From: JAGVXD01 sp964554415
GTDB taxonomy: Archaea > Nanobdellota > Nanobdellia > Pacearchaeales > GW2011-AR1
Direction of reading: 5' to 3'
Assembly: GCA_964554415.1 (NCBI GenBank)
Contig: CAZKON010000008.1
Span: 1 to 33,895, forward strand
Length of the DNA: 33,895 nt
The position numbers and the translations under genes are program-made. Of this stretch, positions 23,537 to 30,293 are shown in pieces. The notes below the pieces were generated by a model. The model did no database searches, had not been told where the DNA came from, and saw only the letters and a list, made by a program, of their open reading frames with translations. Within the stretch, counting starts at the first letter, position 1; each line of letters opens with the position of its first letter.

Positions 23537-23640
23537 TCAAGAACCACGACGCGCCACCTACTCTTCAGAAACCTTCGGTTTCTGACAGCCGTCAAGAATG
23601 CGAACACAGAGCATTCTTGAGGTCAGTGGGTGGTTCTTGA
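23537..23640. repeat. Type II-like arms enclosing a type III module
   Basis: Outer arms 23537-23547/23630-23640 are perfect over 11 bp and have the TCAAGAAC/GTTCTTGA sequence of type II arms. Inside are a 9-bp hairpin 23565-23573/23577-23585 and a 10-bp hairpin 23592-23601/23611-23620 within GCCGTCAA..TTGAGG. The GCATGCTC linker is absent, replaced by CAATGC. The rest of this 258-bp gap between convergent genes (to 23762) is A/T-rich with repeated AATTGTCA-type strings and no gene. Confidence 0.65.
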
Positions 23641-23762
23641 CAATGCAAAATTTTCATCAAAATACTCTAAAAAAAGTCTCTAAAAACGTTAATTGTCAAA
23701 ATCTACTGAGTGACAAATTGTCAATTTTTAATATGTGGTGAAGTCAAGATAGTATGTAGAGA

Positions 23763-25301
23763 TTACTTCGCTAGAAACTCTTTCACTGCCTTCAAAACTG
23801 CTTCACGCTGCGAGGGAACGAACTTTATTGCGCCTGCATGCTTGTGGCCGCCGCCTTCGACGAATGCAGCAGGAACGTGCTTTACAAGATAGTTTATTAA
23901 ATCATAAATTGAAAAACCAGATTCTTCTGTTGCGCGGATAGTCATCACATCAGCAAGAACCCCTATGGAAATAAGATTGGAGATATTGTCTCTTGTCTGT
24001 GCCTCATCATGCATCATACCATTGACTTTTCCAGGTTTTGGATAAACTCCGCGAGCGAATGTTTCCTCGATAAAGAGCAACTGAAGAGTTTTCCCGCTGA
24101 TTTTCTCACGCTTGACTGCAGAACGTGCGATTTCTAAACCTCTATTTTCCAGATTGCGTATATAAGGGGCCATAAGCGCAACCAGAGCTTTCTGTTTTTC
24201 CATTGGCTCCCCGAAGACAACCTCAATATACTCGCGTGCTTCCATGAACCTGAGCTTTGTGCTGACAAAGTCTATAAGGGCAGCAAGATCGTGGAGAAAC
24301 GCCTTGGTGTATCCTTTCTTCTCTGCAATCTTGATATATGTTTCAATTACTTCCGGATTATCGATGCGATCTGCGAGACCTGACATTGCAGGAACGTAAT
24401 CGAGAGAGACTTTGGGATTGATAAAACGTGCCAGTTCTGTACAGAGCATGCCTGCAGAATATTTTGCTCCGTCTTCTCCAACCACAAAAGGATTTATATG
24501 CACCATAACTTCAGGCGTGGTGACATCATGCTCGAAAAAGTGATGGTCCACCACTATAAAGTCCTCGCCATGGATTGCTCCCTGTTTTATGCCTAAAAGA
24601 CTCTCCTCGCCGGAGCCAGTGTCTACAATCAATACTAAAGGCATCTTGTTAGAAAATTTTGCTACACTTCTTAATGAATTTGATGTATCTTTAATAGAAT
24701 CTTCAATCTCATAGTAAGGTGCTGCAGAAGGGGCGCGAGTAAAATACTCCCAAGGGGCCTTGCCTCCGCCGTGTTGTTGTATAATTAATGGAATAATTGC
24801 GCGTTCCATGGCAAACCCTGCACTATAACCATCTGCATCGTTATGGTGACGAACAATAATTGGGCGATTTCTGATTACTGCTAAACGTACCTCTGTGGCT
24901 GCTCTGATAAATGAGGGTTTGAGCTTTTCAAGCAGAGCATTCTTTACTAAAAATGGAATAGGAGTAACTTCTGCACGCTTTCGTTCAGCAGCGTCAATTG
25001 TTTTCTTTAATGCTCCTGCGGCCGCGCCTTCGAGCTTTACTACTTTCATAATTTCGCCTTCAAGCATGTCTTGGAATTCTTTAATTTTGACTGTTGCGCG
25101 AATTGCGTCGCCTTCAGCTATGCTGGGATATGCGCGTACACCTGGCCCATCAAACCCCTTAACTATGAGTGTACCAGAACCATCAACAACAGTGAAAAGC
25201 GTCGGACCGCCGGTTTGTGCAACACTATCGATAATACCTGCAATCGTTAATAGGGCCTGCTCATGCTTCTGTATTGTAATCACTCCTAGTGGTGTATCCA
25301 T
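23763..25301 (-). CDS. Archaeal RecJ-like DHH phosphoesterase with N-terminal OB fold
   Basis: A 512-residue protein. Residues about 15-95 look like an OB-fold nucleic-acid-binding domain ('IAGIIDSVAQTGGPTLFTVV'). The DHH domain follows, with motif I RHHNDADGYSAG (151-162), a D-T-G-S-G-E motif near 227-232 and the name-giving VDHH (251-254); the C-terminal DHHA1 domain ends with GGGHKHAG (483-490). This is the build of archaeal RecJ/GAN-like nucleases, which degrade single-stranded DNA or RNA and can bind the replisome. Metal-binding residues appear intact, so activity is likely; substrate choice is not predictable. ATG start confirmed by reading; converges with the small membrane gene. Confidence 0.85.
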   Translation of the reverse strand: MDTPLGVITIQKHEQALLTIAGIIDSVAQTGGPTLFTVVDGSGTLIVKGFDGPGVRAYPSIAEGDAIRATVKIKEFQDMLEGEIMKVVKLEGAAAGALKKTIDAAERKRAEVTPIPFLVKNALLEKLKPSFIRAATEVRLAVIRNRPIIVRHHNDADGYSAGFAMERAIIPLIIQQHGGGKAPWEYFTRAPSAAPYYEIEDSIKDTSNSLRSVAKFSNKMPLVLIVDTGSGEESLLGIKQGAIHGEDFIVVDHHFFEHDVTTPEVMVHINPFVVGEDGAKYSAGMLCTELARFINPKVSLDYVPAMSGLADRIDNPEVIETYIKIAEKKGYTKAFLHDLAALIDFVSTKLRFMEAREYIEVVFGEPMEKQKALVALMAPYIRNLENRGLEIARSAVKREKISGKTLQLLFIEETFARGVYPKPGKVNGMMHDEAQTRDNISNLISIGVLADVMTIRATEESGFSIYDLINYLVKHVPAAFVEGGGHKHAGAIKFVPSQREAVLKAVKEFLAK

Positions 25302-25435
25302 TGTAATTTTAGTTCAATAAAGAATATTCTTCCTTATAATTTCATAATGAAGAGCAAAATTTTGTTTAAAAACGTTTCGCTTTTTGGATGGGACAGCCTG
25401 TTCTGTGGGTTGTTCTTGACATTATTAAACCCATA

Positions 25436-25480
25436 AAGAGGAGGCCTCATCGATCAAAAAGAATGATGAAACGTCCTCTT
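25436..25480. repeat. Imperfect hairpin in the 25302-25619 gap
   Basis: AAGAGGA (25436-25442) pairs with TCCTCTT (25474-25480), and TCATC (25447-25451) with GATGA (25465-25469), separated by an internal loop. This is the only structured part of the 318-bp gap between the recJ-like gene and the accessory region; no gene was found there. Confidence 0.4.
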
Positions 25481-25619
25481 CTGGGGAAAAGAGGTGTTAA
25501 TGTATTAAAGGGTCGAGGGTATTTAAAATTTATGGAGGATGATTCTTGAGTGGAATTCAGAGGTAAAAAAGAGGAGAATTTGGGTTAAACGAACCCTTAT
25601 TCTTGTGAATCTGGTAATA

Positions 25620-25916
25620 TTATATCGATTTTTTCTCAGTAGCTTTGTGTTGCTGAATAATTGTTCCAAGAGGGCTTTCTGGAGGAATGTGAACGAGGTC
25701 AGTATCAGAGACAATACGAAACTTGTTGTCTTTCATGCAAAGATTCTCAAGACCGAGGAGAACTCTCTCAAACTCGGGCCAGGGCAGTCCTGTTTCTAAA
25801 ATGTATACTTCCGCAACGATTTGTCCAGGATATTCTGGATTGACTGCTTGAATCGGGCGGTAGACTGCATCTTTACTGAGATATGACGAACCCATGAGAA
25901 AATTATATAACTCCAT
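25620..25916 (-). CDS. Hypothetical protein
   Basis: A 98-residue soluble protein of no family I recognise, with a mixed alpha/beta look ('GQIVAEVYILETGLPWPEFE', then 'NKFRIVSDTDLVHIPPESPL'). The ATG at 25916 is supported by a TATA box (TTTAAAAA, around 25940-25947) about 27 nt upstream. Between the TATA box and the start lies a perfect 7-bp inverted repeat (25920-25926/25933-25939), which could be an operator or a leader hairpin. It marks the left edge of the accessory region. Confidence 0.55.
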   Translation of the reverse strand: MELYNFLMGSSYLSKDAVYRPIQAVNPEYPGQIVAEVYILETGLPWPEFERVLLGLENLCMKDNKFRIVSDTDLVHIPPESPLGTIIQQHKATEKKSI

Positions 25917-25919
25917 AAG

Positions 25920-25939
25920 ACTCTCTTCTCCGAGAGAGT
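25920..25939 (-). promoter_or_regulatory. Inverted repeat at the transcription start of the 98-aa gene
   Basis: ACTCTCT..AGAGAGT, perfect 7-bp arms, lies between the TATA box and the ATG at 25916. This position suits a repressor site; the regulator is unknown, though the wHTH gene at 25983 is adjacent. Confidence 0.4.
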
Positions 25940-25954
25940 TTTTAAATCTTTCAT

Positions 25955-25977
25955 CTCAAAAAGATCGTTGTTTATAG
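25955..25977. repeat. Direct repeat, left copy
   Basis: CTCAAAAAG-A-TCGTTGTTTATAG (hyphens only mark the variable base) recurs with one mismatch at 30294-30316 in the same orientation. The similarity extends a few bases left (CTTTC). The two copies enclose the 4.3-kb toxin-antitoxin cluster. Confidence 0.6.
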
Positions 25978-25982
25978 TGTAA

Positions 25983-26306
25983 TCACACTACTTGTTCTTC
26001 AAAAGCGATATGCGTCGCGGCCCTTGTTAAGTCTACATCTATTTGGAGAATTTTTTTAACAACGGGGTTTTTTTTATTCAGTGTAAAGAGTTTTGCATTA
26101 CCAATTGTTCGTGTCTGAACAATTATTTCTTTCTCTAATAAATACACCCAGACTTTAGTGAATGCGCCCCAACCGACGCACGCGCCTCTCGCTATCTCAG
26201 TCATGCTATAATCAAATGCTTGTCCTTGAATTAAAAAGTCAAGCACGCGAATATGAGGTGAACTGCCGAAATATTCGACAAATACGCTTCGTGATTCGTT
26301 TTCCAT
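25983..26306 (-). CDS. Winged helix-turn-helix protein
   Basis: A 107-residue protein with a winged-helix DNA-binding fold: 'HIRVLDFLIQGQAFDYSMTE' opens helix 1-2, 'GWGAFTKVWVYLLEKEIIVQ' covers the recognition helix, and 'RTIGNAKLFTLNKKNPVVKK' the wing. Small archaeal regulators of this type are common and are often self-regulated; the target is unknown. A TATA box (26326-26335) is centred about 25 nt before the ATG. It diverges from the 90-residue gene at 26432, so both could share a control region. Confidence 0.65.
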   Translation of the reverse strand: MENESRSVFVEYFGSSPHIRVLDFLIQGQAFDYSMTEIARGACVGWGAFTKVWVYLLEKEIIVQTRTIGNAKLFTLNKKNPVVKKILQIDVDLTRAATHIAFEEQVV

Positions 26307-26401
26307 TGCTTATCATAAACTTTAACCTATTTAAGGCTTTCTATTTCCGTATGATTAACTACCTATTTAGTAATTATCAAATAATAACTCCAAATCAGAA
26401 G

Positions 26402-26410
26402 TTATTTAAA
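26402..26410 (+). promoter_or_regulatory. TATA box that sets the start at 26432
   Basis: TTATTTAAA is centred 26 nt upstream of the ATG at 26432, and favours that start over in-frame ATGs further left. Confidence 0.55.
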
Positions 26411-26431
26411 GTCTTGTTTGTTTGTTGTGAC

Positions 26432-26704
26432 ATGGATGAAGTAATTATCAGGGAAATTCAACAATTCATGGTTACTAAACTCGTCCGTCATCGTATGTGG
26501 CAGCACAAGCATACAAGTATCCATAATCTACCGAAGGGATTGCCTGATCGTCTTCGGAGCAGAAAAGAAGTGAGAAAGGCAGTAGATGATCTTCTGCATA
26601 GGGGTTTTTTGCTCTCGAAGCCAACTTCCTATGGTCTTGAAGTCTCTCTCGATGTCCGCAAAAAGAAAGAGATTGAACAGTTTATTGGTTGGACTGGATT
26701 ATAA
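26432..26704 (+). CDS. Small conserved archaeal HTH-like protein
   Basis: A 90-residue basic protein starting MDEVIIREIQQFM. The core 'RMWQHKHTSIHNLPKGLPD' followed by a predicted wHTH-like helix pair ('EVRKAVDDLLHRGFLLSKPT') and 'SYGLEVSLDVRKK' matches a short archaeal family I have seen many times but which has no assigned function; a nucleic-acid-binding role is inferred from the helix pattern and charge. The open frame extends to 26162, but the TATA box and the conserved N-terminus support the start at 26432. Confidence 0.65.
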   Translation: MDEVIIREIQQFMVTKLVRHRMWQHKHTSIHNLPKGLPDRLRSRKEVRKAVDDLLHRGFLLSKPTSYGLEVSLDVRKKKEIEQFIGWTGL

Positions 26705-26819
26705 CGCCGGGTGATTGTTGGAAGAGGTATTCTTGGCTTGTTTTTCAGGAGGTTTTAGCACTAATGGGACAGAGAAATTACAGAGTAAAGAGACCATGTA
26801 TTAATATCAAGATACTACA

Positions 26820-26880
26820 GTCGGTGGAGACAGAAGACCAAACCCGACGCCCTGTTGGGAGATAATTACTTGTGCGAACT
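26820..26880 (-). repeat. Cassette-separating repeat R1 (alpha type)
   Basis: On the plus strand it runs TCGGTGGAGACAGAAGACC to GTGCGAACT and shares GGGAGATAATTACTTGTGCG with R5 at 32431-32498. It lies directly after the stop codon of the DUF2283 gene at 26883. The far end, where other copies have CTTTCGG, is degenerate. Confidence 0.6.
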
Positions 26881-26882
26881 AC

Positions 26883-27128
26883 TTAAGGCAAAGAAACTGT
26901 GAGGGGAAGACGCTTATTGACTCTGGCAAGAAGTGTGTAAAGAGCCTGTGTGCCGCGCTTTTTGAAGCTAAGAATGCCTATGCTTTTAATTTCGTTGGTT
27001 TGCTGGTCTTTTCTGATGAAAATGCCTTGCTCTGGCTCTTCAGTGTAACACTTCGTAGGCTCGCCGAAGAAGACTTCTAAGAAATCTCCTTTTTCATCGT
27101 AATAAATCTCTGTTGTTGTATTTGTCAT
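26883..27128 (-). CDS. DUF2283 protein, putative antitoxin partner
   Basis: An 81-residue DUF2283-type protein. Seen: the opening EIYYDEKGDFLEVFFGE and the later 'IFIRKDQQTNEIKSIGILSF', the usual two halves of this small beta-rich family. It overlaps the 3' end of the upstream nuclease-like gene by four bases, so the two are co-translated. The same pairing occurs at 31986-32398. DUF2283 genes often accompany RelE/DUF4258-type genes, and an antitoxin role is inferred from that, not shown. Confidence 0.7.
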   Translation of the reverse strand: MTNTTTEIYYDEKGDFLEVFFGEPTKCYTEEPEQGIFIRKDQQTNEIKSIGILSFKKRGTQALYTLLARVNKRLPLTVSLP

Positions 27129-27418
27129 CGTATGTATGGTTTAAACTGTGCTGTTAAAACGAAGCCATCGCCGTTTAAATACTTAACGACGACTTGAAGG
27201 TATTTTTCGTGAGACGAGCGATGTTTGTAATATTTGTAGTGATAGCACACAGTATCGTCGAGGTCATAATCGCTTATGATATCGGGTTTTGAGAGTGTTT
27301 CTTCAATCCATTCGTATTTCTCAACTTCAGGATGTTTTCTTCTGATGTGCGACCATTGTTCGGAAGTCAGCCGTATTTTTCTGCCTGTTTTGTCGACGAG
27401 CTCGAAGATGTTTGACAC
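27125..27418 (-). CDS. BECR-fold nuclease-like putative toxin
   Basis: A 97-residue protein that looks like a Barnase/EndoU/ColicinE5/RelE-type small nuclease: 'RLTSEQWSHIRRKHPEVEKY' carries the conserved H-x-x-x-K-H-P-E element, and 'HEKYLQVVVKYLNGDGFVLT' the C-terminal beta pair. The GTG at 27418 was chosen because the GTTAAAC repeat end (27441-27447) lies about 25 nt upstream and can act as TATA box; an in-frame TTG at 27436 lies only a few bases from it. It forms a two-gene unit with the DUF2283 gene, flanked by repeats R1 and R2. Confidence 0.6.
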   Translation of the reverse strand: MSNIFELVDKTGRKIRLTSEQWSHIRRKHPEVEKYEWIEETLSKPDIISDYDLDDTVCYHYKYYKHRSSHEKYLQVVVKYLNGDGFVLTAQFKPYIR

Positions 27419-27440
27419 GGCAATACTGAGAGGCAATGAG

Positions 27441-27590
27441 GTTTAACGCTTTCGGTTGGGTCGCAATCGGCGTCAGCAAGAACAGCTTCACGGTGGAAGA
27501 ACAGAGCGACTACGTCGCGGGGACCGCGCCTCACTTTTTATTGTGGCTATTTTCTTGGGAATTGGTGGCTGGTCTAAATTTCGGAAACAA
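27441..27590 (-). repeat. Cassette-separating repeat R2 (beta type, extended)
   Basis: On the plus strand it starts GTTTAACGCTTTCGGTTGGG. On the minus strand it contains hairpins CGCG/CGCG and GCGAC/GTCGC where R3 and R6 have GC-rich hairpins, and the string CAATTCCCAAGAAAATAGCC as in R3/R6. It is longer than the others and lies between the minus-strand nuclease pair and the plus-strand vapBC pair. Confidence 0.55.
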
Positions 27591-27599
27591 AACGAAAGA

Positions 27600-27630
27600 T
27601 ATAAATACTGCTGTCTATACTGTATAGACA
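27600..27630 (+). promoter_or_regulatory. Promoter and operator of the AbrB/PIN pair
   Basis: TATAAATA (27600-27607) is centred 26 nt before the ATG at 27630. A perfect inverted repeat, TGTCTATAC-T-GTATAGACA (27612-27630), covers the expected transcription start and the first base of the start codon. This is the classic position for autorepression by an AbrB-type antitoxin. Confidence 0.7.
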
Positions 27631-27851
27631 TGGCAGAAGTAACTACAAAGATACTAAAATGGGGTAATTCGTATGGTATTATTATCCCACATGAAGTATT
27701 GAGAAATAAAGGAATGAGAGAAGGAGAAGAAGTCAGTGCAATCCTTATTAAGAAAGGAAATGTCCTTAGGGAGACCTTTGGAACAGCACAATTCAAAAAG
27801 CCTATTAAGAAGATGCTTAAAGAGGCGGATAAAGAGCTTTATGACGTCTAA
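27630..27851 (+). CDS. AbrB-type antitoxin (VapB-like)
   Basis: A 73-residue protein with the swapped-hairpin AbrB/MazE DNA-binding domain at its N-terminus ('TTKILKWGNSYGIIIPHEVL', then 'GMREGEEVSAILIKKG') and a basic C-terminal toxin-binding tail. It overlaps the PIN toxin gene by 11 bases. The ATG is fixed by a TATA box 26 nt upstream and by the perfect palindrome ending at the start codon, which is the likely autoregulatory operator. Similar in design to the antitoxin at 29099-29371, although the two sequences are clearly different. Confidence 0.8.
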   Translation: MAEVTTKILKWGNSYGIIIPHEVLRNKGMREGEEVSAILIKKGNVLRETFGTAQFKKPIKKMLKEADKELYDV

Positions 27852-28206
27852 ATTTGTCTTTGATACCTATGCGTTATTTGCAATTATAAAGGGAAATGAG
27901 AACTATTCTGTTTATTTAGAAGAAGACATTGTTATTAATAATTTTATTTTTGCTGAATTTTGCTATAATCTTTACAAAGAGAAAGAGCCAGAAGCTAAGG
28001 AGTATATAAAGAAGTATGCTCAGTTTATCGCTTCGGTCAGCCCAGAATGGATAGACGAAGCGATGCAGTTTAGACTTTTATGGAAAGATCGAGAAGTTTC
28101 GATTACTGACTGCGTTGGATATGTTATGGCTAAGAAGCTGGGAATTCGGTTTCTGACAGGAGATAAAGAGTTTGAGCATATGGAAAACGTTGAGTTTGTG
28201 AAGTGA
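27841..28206 (+). CDS. PIN-domain toxin (VapC-like)
   Basis: A 121-residue PIN-domain ribonuclease. The conserved acidic residues are visible: FDTYAL (first Asp), FAEFCYN (Glu), SITDCVGYVMAK (Asp) and FLTGDKEF (Asp), so the magnesium site should be complete. VapC-type toxins cut tRNA or rRNA. Translation is coupled to the AbrB-type antitoxin by an 11-base overlap. The C-terminal pattern 'GDKEFEHMENVEFVK' is shared with the PIN toxin at 28722-29126, pointing to common ancestry. Probably functional. Confidence 0.85.
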   Translation: MTSKFVFDTYALFAIIKGNENYSVYLEEDIVINNFIFAEFCYNLYKEKEPEAKEYIKKYAQFIASVSPEWIDEAMQFRLLWKDREVSITDCVGYVMAKKLGIRFLTGDKEFEHMENVEFVK

Positions 28207-28236
28207 TTTGTTATTTTCTTAAAAACAAACAGGTGT

Positions 28237-28464
28237 TTAAACACTCTTCATCTTTTCAACAGCTTCCTCAATAATATGGGAAACAGGCTTGCCTGTGTGT
28301 TTGCTGAGGGCTTTGAGTTTCTTGATGAGACGAAGAGTCAGAGTAATATCCATACGTTTCTTTTCCCAAAGCTTTTCTCGCGTTTGGTCATAGTGCTCCA
28401 TTTCTTCAAACACGTCCTTGTACTTCTTGAATATTCTCTGTATTTCTTGTTCAGTGAATGACAT
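28237..28464 (-). CDS. Ribbon-helix-helix-type antitoxin
   Basis: A 75-residue protein with a charged helical N-terminus (about 1-37) and a C-terminal ribbon-helix-helix-like segment ('MDITLTLRLIKKLKALSKHT', then 'GKPVSHIIEEAVEKM'). The order is reversed relative to most RHH antitoxins, which have the DNA-binding part first. It overlaps the end of the Fic fragment by 14 bases and ends the minus-strand run of four genes. A partner role for the Fic protein is inferred from position. Confidence 0.6.
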   Translation of the reverse strand: MSFTEQEIQRIFKKYKDVFEEMEHYDQTREKLWEKKRMDITLTLRLIKKLKALSKHTGKPVSHIIEEAVEKMKSV

Positions 28465-28660
28465 TTCTTAGTCGCTCCTCGATTGCTCGAATATTGTTGA
28501 CATTTTTACTGGCTATTGAAATTATTTGCTCTTTAATCGGCTCTGGATCAACTTGCTTATTGAACTGCTCTGCAAATGCAAAGACAACGAACGCAGCAGT
28601 TTTTTTATTGCCGTTTGTGAAGGGATGGTCGATAATGGGCGCGCGAATCAAATATGCCAA
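28451..28660 (-). pseudogene. Truncated Fic/Doc-type toxin
   Basis: The C-terminal half of a Fic-domain protein, recognisable by HPFTNGNKKTA, the HPFx(D/N)GN(K/R) active-site motif, preceded by 'KKLAYLIRAPIID' and followed by a typical helix. In frame the sequence stays open only to about 28727, where a TGA stops it. No ATG is available, TTG at 28660 being the best start, and the N-terminal half of the fold is missing. The frame begins where the upstream PIN toxin gene ends, so the fusion of the two genes probably cut it. The histidine is intact but activity as an AMP-transferase or kinase is doubtful. Confidence 0.6.
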
Positions 28661-28721
28661 CTTCTTGTACTCTCCGAGCTTCGAATTGCCCTGCTTTTCG
28701 AGAGCAAAGTCGATACTTGCA

Positions 28722-29126
28722 TCATTTCACAAACTCCACTTTCTCTAGGTTTTCAAACTGTGAATCGCCTGTGAGAAATTTCATGCCGTGCCGTTTCGCG
28801 TAGATATAGCCGATGCAATCGGCATAGGAAAGTTGTCGTTTGTTCATGGTTTTTCTGAATTTAACTGCTTCCTTAAGCGTCTCGTCTTCGATTTCGACCA
28901 CGGACGCCTTGTATTTTGCATACACGTTATTTGCCTCTTTCTCGCTGTAGTCTCTCAAGACATTTCCGTAAAGTTCTGCAAGGTTAAAAATAGTAAGAGT
29001 TACAAACTTATCCTGATATGAAGCATATGAAGTACTTTGCTTTAGAAGTTCCATAATTGCATACGTATCAAAGAAATACTCCTGTTGCTCCTTGGAATCT
29101 ATTTCTTCGCTTGCCTTGCTCTCCAT
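28722..29126 (-). CDS. PIN-domain toxin (VapC-like)
   Basis: A 134-residue PIN-domain ribonuclease with FFDTYAIMELL (Asp), FNLAELYGN (Glu), LSYADCIGYIYAK (Asp) and FLTGDSQFENL (Asp). It starts within the last 28 bases of the antitoxin gene; the first 15 residues before the PIN core are charged and unusual, so a start a little further in is possible. It ends GDSQFENLEKVEFVK, very like the PIN toxin at 27841-28206 on the other strand. It is the second gene of the run vapB-vapC-fic fragment-RHH. Confidence 0.85.
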   Translation of the reverse strand: MESKASEEIDSKEQQEYFFDTYAIMELLKQSTSYASYQDKFVTLTIFNLAELYGNVLRDYSEKEANNVYAKYKASVVEIEDETLKEAVKFRKTMNKRQLSYADCIGYIYAKRHGMKFLTGDSQFENLEKVEFVK

Positions 29127-29371
29127 GCTTCCTCTTCTTTAATATCTGTCGTACTCATCCATCCTGCTCGCGCTTCGTCTTTGAGCTGTTGCGTGGGTGT
29201 TTTCCAATCTTTTAAGTATCCCCAGAGAACACCTGCCTTGGGGCGTTTTTGTTCAACTGTAATTACAATGGGCTTGTTCTCTTGGATGTTCTTTTTTTCT
29301 ACAACATCTGCAGGTATAATTACTGCTATGGAATTTCCCCATCTGCGAGGTATAACTTCTATTTCTACCAT
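29099..29371 (-). CDS. AbrB-type antitoxin (VapB-like)
   Basis: A 90-residue protein with an N-terminal AbrB fold ('RRWGNSIAVIIPADVVEKKN') and a long C-terminal toxin-binding region ending in charged residues (WRARQAKK). The ATG at 29371 has a TATA box about 25 nt upstream (near 29393-29400) that overlaps the stop codon region of the relE-like gene before it. Two direct copies of ATGATACA at 29370-29387 lie on the start site and are good operator candidates. Confidence 0.75.
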   Translation of the reverse strand: MVEIEVIPRRWGNSIAVIIPADVVEKKNIQENKPIVITVEQKRPKAGVLWGYLKDWKTPTQQLKDEARAGWMSTTDIKEEEAWRARQAKK

Positions 29372-29387
29372 GATACATAATGATACA
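29370..29387 (-). promoter_or_regulatory. Putative operator, direct repeats
   Basis: ATGATACA at 29370-29377 and 29380-29387 (plus-strand reading), ten bases apart, i.e. one helical turn, between TATA box and start codon of the AbrB-type antitoxin. Likely its autoregulatory site. Confidence 0.5.
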
Positions 29388-29395
29388 GGAAGTAT

Positions 29396-29656
29396 TTATA
29401 TTTTTCCAATCTTATAAATCGTGCTTCTATGCGCTACTTTCACGACGTATATAATAAGCTGCGTATCAAGAACATCCAGAATAACACGGTAATTGTCGAC
29501 GCGCAACCGATAATATTTGCTATTGTGCATTCGCTTGACAAACGCGTGTGGACGCACCTTCACTCGCTCAAGTGCTGCGCCAATTCTCTCCAGAATGGCT
29601 ACAGTGAGTTCTGCAAGTTGTTTTTTTGCTTCATCGGTAACTATAATTTCATACAT
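29396..29656 (-). CDS. RelE/ParE-family toxin
   Basis: An 86-residue RelE-fold protein: 'MYEIIVTDEAKKQLAEL' helix start, 'HNSKYYRLRVDNYRVILDVL' with the conserved R-x-x-x-Y-R-V strand, and 'IIYVVKVAHRSTIYKIGKI' with the C-terminal H-R-x-x-I-Y element. RelE toxins cut mRNA in the ribosome A site and ParE toxins inhibit gyrase; which applies here cannot be told. It overlaps its antitoxin gene by eight bases and is co-translated with it. Confidence 0.8.
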   Translation of the reverse strand: MYEIIVTDEAKKQLAELTVAILERIGAALERVKVRPHAFVKRMHNSKYYRLRVDNYRVILDVLDTQLIIYVVKVAHRSTIYKIGKI

Positions 29657-29876
29657 TGATGTTCAACTCTTTTTTAACATCCTCCCACGTATGAACTCTG
29701 CCTTTCTTGATATCTTCTTCTGCACGAGCAATGCTCTTCTTCGTCTCTTCATTTAATTCCATCCTGTCTTCAATTAAGTCCCAGAGAAGTTCCTCGTAGC
29801 TTTCTTTTTCATGAAGCTTCATTCCCTTGAGTTTGTGAAGCAGATCTGTGCTTATCTGAATCGTTGTTTCTGCCAT
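29649..29876 (-). CDS. RelB-type antitoxin
   Basis: A 75-residue protein: 'TTIQISTDLLHKLKGMKLHE' is a ribbon-helix-helix DNA-binding start of the kind common in archaeal antitoxins, followed by 'SYEELLWDLIEDRM' and an acidic tail with HTWEDVKKEL that should wrap the toxin. A TATA box within GTTTATAAAC (about 29897-29906) is about 26 nt upstream; that decamer is itself palindromic and could be part of the operator. First gene of the pair with the RelE-type toxin. Confidence 0.75.
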   Translation of the reverse strand: MAETTIQISTDLLHKLKGMKLHEKESYEELLWDLIEDRMELNEETKKSIARAEEDIKKGRVHTWEDVKKELNINV

Positions 29877-29963
29877 GTCAAGTATATAAGTGGCTATAGT
29901 TTATAAACTTTTCTCTCATGCTGAAAGATTTAAGAGAGGAGAAGAGGATTAAGAGATATAATT

Positions 29964-30209
29964 TCAGTCAAATTCGAATCTTTTTTGTTGCCTTAACGCT
30001 CTTTCTCTTAAGATATCTCTAACTGCTTGCTCTCCTGGTCGTGGAAATAAATACGCTGAAATCCTGTCCAAAGCACCAAAGAAAGAGTTTATTCTTGATG
30101 GGTAGAGTTTGTCTAGCGCAGATTGCAACTCTGTTGAAGGTGCTCTGTTCGATTCAATTCTCATAAGATTGTAACAGATTTGATAATTCTTATCTTTTGT
30201 GCCAAACAT
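29964..30209 (-). CDS. Hypothetical protein
   Basis: An 81-residue, arginine-rich, mostly helical protein ('PSTELQSALDKLYPSRINSF', 'AVRDILRERALRQQKRFEFD'). No family recognised. A TATA-like TTTTTAA (about 30235-30242) lies some 29 nt upstream of the ATG at 30209. It stands alone between the relBE pair and the hairpin cluster at 30340. It might be a cargo gene of the accessory region. Confidence 0.45.
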   Translation of the reverse strand: MFGTKDKNYQICYNLMRIESNRAPSTELQSALDKLYPSRINSFFGALDRISAYLFPRPGEQAVRDILRERALRQQKRFEFD

Positions 30210-30293
30210 AGTACCTGCTCAATATGAACTTTGCTTTTTAACCCTTTCTCTTCAAAATCTATTCGTTTAAAACCCAAGGTATTATACTTTCCC

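Noticed and set aside
26162..26431. N-terminal extension of the gene at 26432
   Set aside because: It is antisense to the wHTH gene and crosses both promoters; the conserved part and the TATA spacing start at 26432.
26764..26865. A 33-codon frame with AGGAGG upstream
   Set aside because: It runs through repeat R1, and the corresponding frames in R5 and R7 are broken, so the sequence is kept as DNA and not as protein.
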